Source: JBCCFK01 sp965262315 (GTDB lineage Bacteria; Actinomycetota; Acidimicrobiia; Acidimicrobiales; UBA8592). From it: a stretch of DNA of 17,877 nt. The stretch lies in assembly GCA_965262315.1 (NCBI GenBank), contig CBDHFJ010000061.1, positions 1 through 17,877 of the forward strand, given 5' to 3'. This document shows positions 17,093 through 17,877 of this stretch, one piece after another. The stretch's first letter is position 1. Every line of letters starts with the position of its first letter. The notes below the pieces were generated by a model that worked only from the letters and a program-made list of their open reading frames with translations, was not told the origin of the DNA and did not search any database. The position numbers were made by a program, and so were the translations under genes.

Positions 17093-17877
17093 ATGGGAAT
17101 GAGCGGCGAGATCGACCTCGGGATCGACGGCATCGGGCCCGCGACCCTGATCGGCCAGGGCGGATCCGGGAAGGTCTACCGCGCGCGCCAGCCCCACCTC
17201 GACCGAGACGTCGCCGTCAAGATCGTGCCCACGGGCGACGACCCCGCCATCCTCCGTCGCTTCGACCGCGAGCAGCGCGCCATGGGTCGGCTCTCGTCGG
17301 TCGACGGCATCCTGCCGGTGCACGAGGCCGGCCAGACCACCGACGGCGACCTCTACCTCATCACGCCGTACATGCCGGCCGGATCGCTCCAGCACTGGAT
17401 CCACCAGTACGGCAACATCCCCTGGGAGACCGCGGTCGAAGCATCGCTTCACGTCGCCAACGCGCTGGAGGGCGCACACCGCCTGGGCATCGTGCACCGG
17501 GACATCAAACCCGGCAACGTGTTGCTCGATTCGAGCAGCCGACCCCTCATCGCCGACTTCGGGATCGCCCGCCTGCACGGTGGCCACACCGCGACCAGCG
17601 CCGAACTCAGCCTGACCCCGGCGTACGCCGCGCCGGAGACCTTCGACACCAACGAGGGCACCGTCGCCACCGACATCTACTCGTTGGGGGCGACCCTGTG
17701 GGCACTGATCGCGGGAAGAACCCCGTTCACCGACGCCGACGACGCAACCCCGCTCTCGGTCCTGATCGGCAGGGTGATCAGCCAGCCCATCGGCGACCTC
17801 CGCCAACTGGCGCCCCCTGCGGTGTGCGACGTGATCGAGACGGCCACCGCGAAAGACCCCGAGCAGCGGTACCAGTC
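17093..17877 (+). CDS. Ser/Thr protein kinase (Hanks type), cut by the window edge
   Basis: The visible 261 residues are nearly a whole kinase domain. Numbered from the second ATG (17099): glycine loop GQGGSGKVYRAR (20-30), VAVK lysine 41, catalytic loop IVHRDIKPGNVLL with Asp135, DFGIAR (Asp153), and AYAAPE (178-180), followed by TDIYSLGATLWALIAGRTPF and the start of the last helices at the window edge (AKDPEQRYQ). This is a bacterial PknB/PknD-type kinase that phosphorylates Ser or Thr on target proteins. Any transmembrane helix, sensor domain or LuxR-like part lies beyond the window. ATG 17093 and ATG 17099 are both in frame; neither has a clear ribosome-binding site. Confidence 0.93.
   Translation, partial: MGMSGEIDLGIDGIGPATLIGQGGSGKVYRARQPHLDRDVAVKIVPTGDDPAILRRFDREQRAMGRLSSVDGILPVHEAGQTTDGDLYLITPYMPAGSLQHWIHQYGNIPWETAVEASLHVANALEGAHRLGIVHRDIKPGNVLLDSSSRPLIADFGIARLHGGHTATSAELSLTPAYAAPETFDTNEGTVATDIYSLGATLWALIAGRTPFTDADDATPLSVLIGRVISQPIGDLRQLAPPAVCDVIETATAKDPEQRYQ

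Noticed and set aside
15575..17806. 743-residue open frame on the minus strand running under the kinase and amidohydrolase
   Set aside because: Arg/Gly-rich shadow of the amidohydrolase in another frame and antisense to the kinase; no family features.

Overview
The window is a dense, high-GC stretch of chromosome. The gene families point to an actinobacterium: a mycothiol-type maleylpyruvate isomerase-family protein, GTP-dependent PEPCK, a Zur-like box, a DosR-like box, many genes with a -10 element only 6-9 bases before the start codon, and a Ser/Thr protein kinase. The style resembles Acidimicrobiia (Ilumatobacter-like), but that is an inference from families, not a sequence comparison. I see no mobile element, tRNA, rRNA or CRISPR array.

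Layout. 1-477 (-): maleylpyruvate isomerase-family gene, cut by the window edge and frameshifted. 670-1154 (+): two overlapping small genes resembling a type II toxin-antitoxin pair, behind a dyad promoter. 1255-2845 (-): possible 36-aa ORF, DUF1801/YdhG-like protein and hemB. 2921-4033 (+): histone-deacetylase-like hydrolase. 4062-4991 (-): COG0523 (CobW/P47K) GTPase under a perfect Zur-like palindrome. 5079-6794 (+): ilvD. 6855-8730 (+): GTP PEPCK with one frameshift. 8805-9654 (+): two-CBS-domain protein and truncated haemoglobin. 9707-10345 (+): MerB-like protein with an in-frame TGA. 10349-11260 (-): membrane-anchored DM13 protein. 11372-12331 (+): beta-propeller, GH43-like protein. 12343-13493 (-): GNAT and YdeI/OmdA-like pair. 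13542-14162 (-) and 14183-15321 (+): TetR regulator divergent from a frameshifted Rieske oxygenase. 15349-16962 (-): YtcJ-like amidohydrolase. 17093-end (+): Ser/Thr protein kinase, cut by the window edge.

The most interesting object is the MerB-like gene. Its frame is broken only by a TGA at 10148-10150, exactly where organomercurial lyase MerB has its second catalytic cysteine (Cys159). The first catalytic Cys and the catalytic Asp are both present. Thirteen bases after the TGA is a perfect 6-bp hairpin with a GGUC tetraloop, the apical loop of the E. coli fdhF SECIS element as I remember it. The reading frame then continues for 64 MerB-like residues and stops 3 bp before the convergent neighbour's stop. 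The simplest reading is a selenoprotein: an organomercurial-lyase homologue with Sec in place of a catalytic Cys.

Two other regulatory themes stand out. PEPCK and the CBS/haemoglobin pair share a 19-bp identical DosR-like element at identical distance from their -10 boxes and GTG starts, suggesting a common low-oxygen or redox regulon. The COG0523 GTPase carries a Zur-like box over its promoter, suggesting zinc-limitation control. Three otherwise well-conserved genes each carry one single-base indel; this pattern fits sequencing or assembly error better than three independent pseudogenes.
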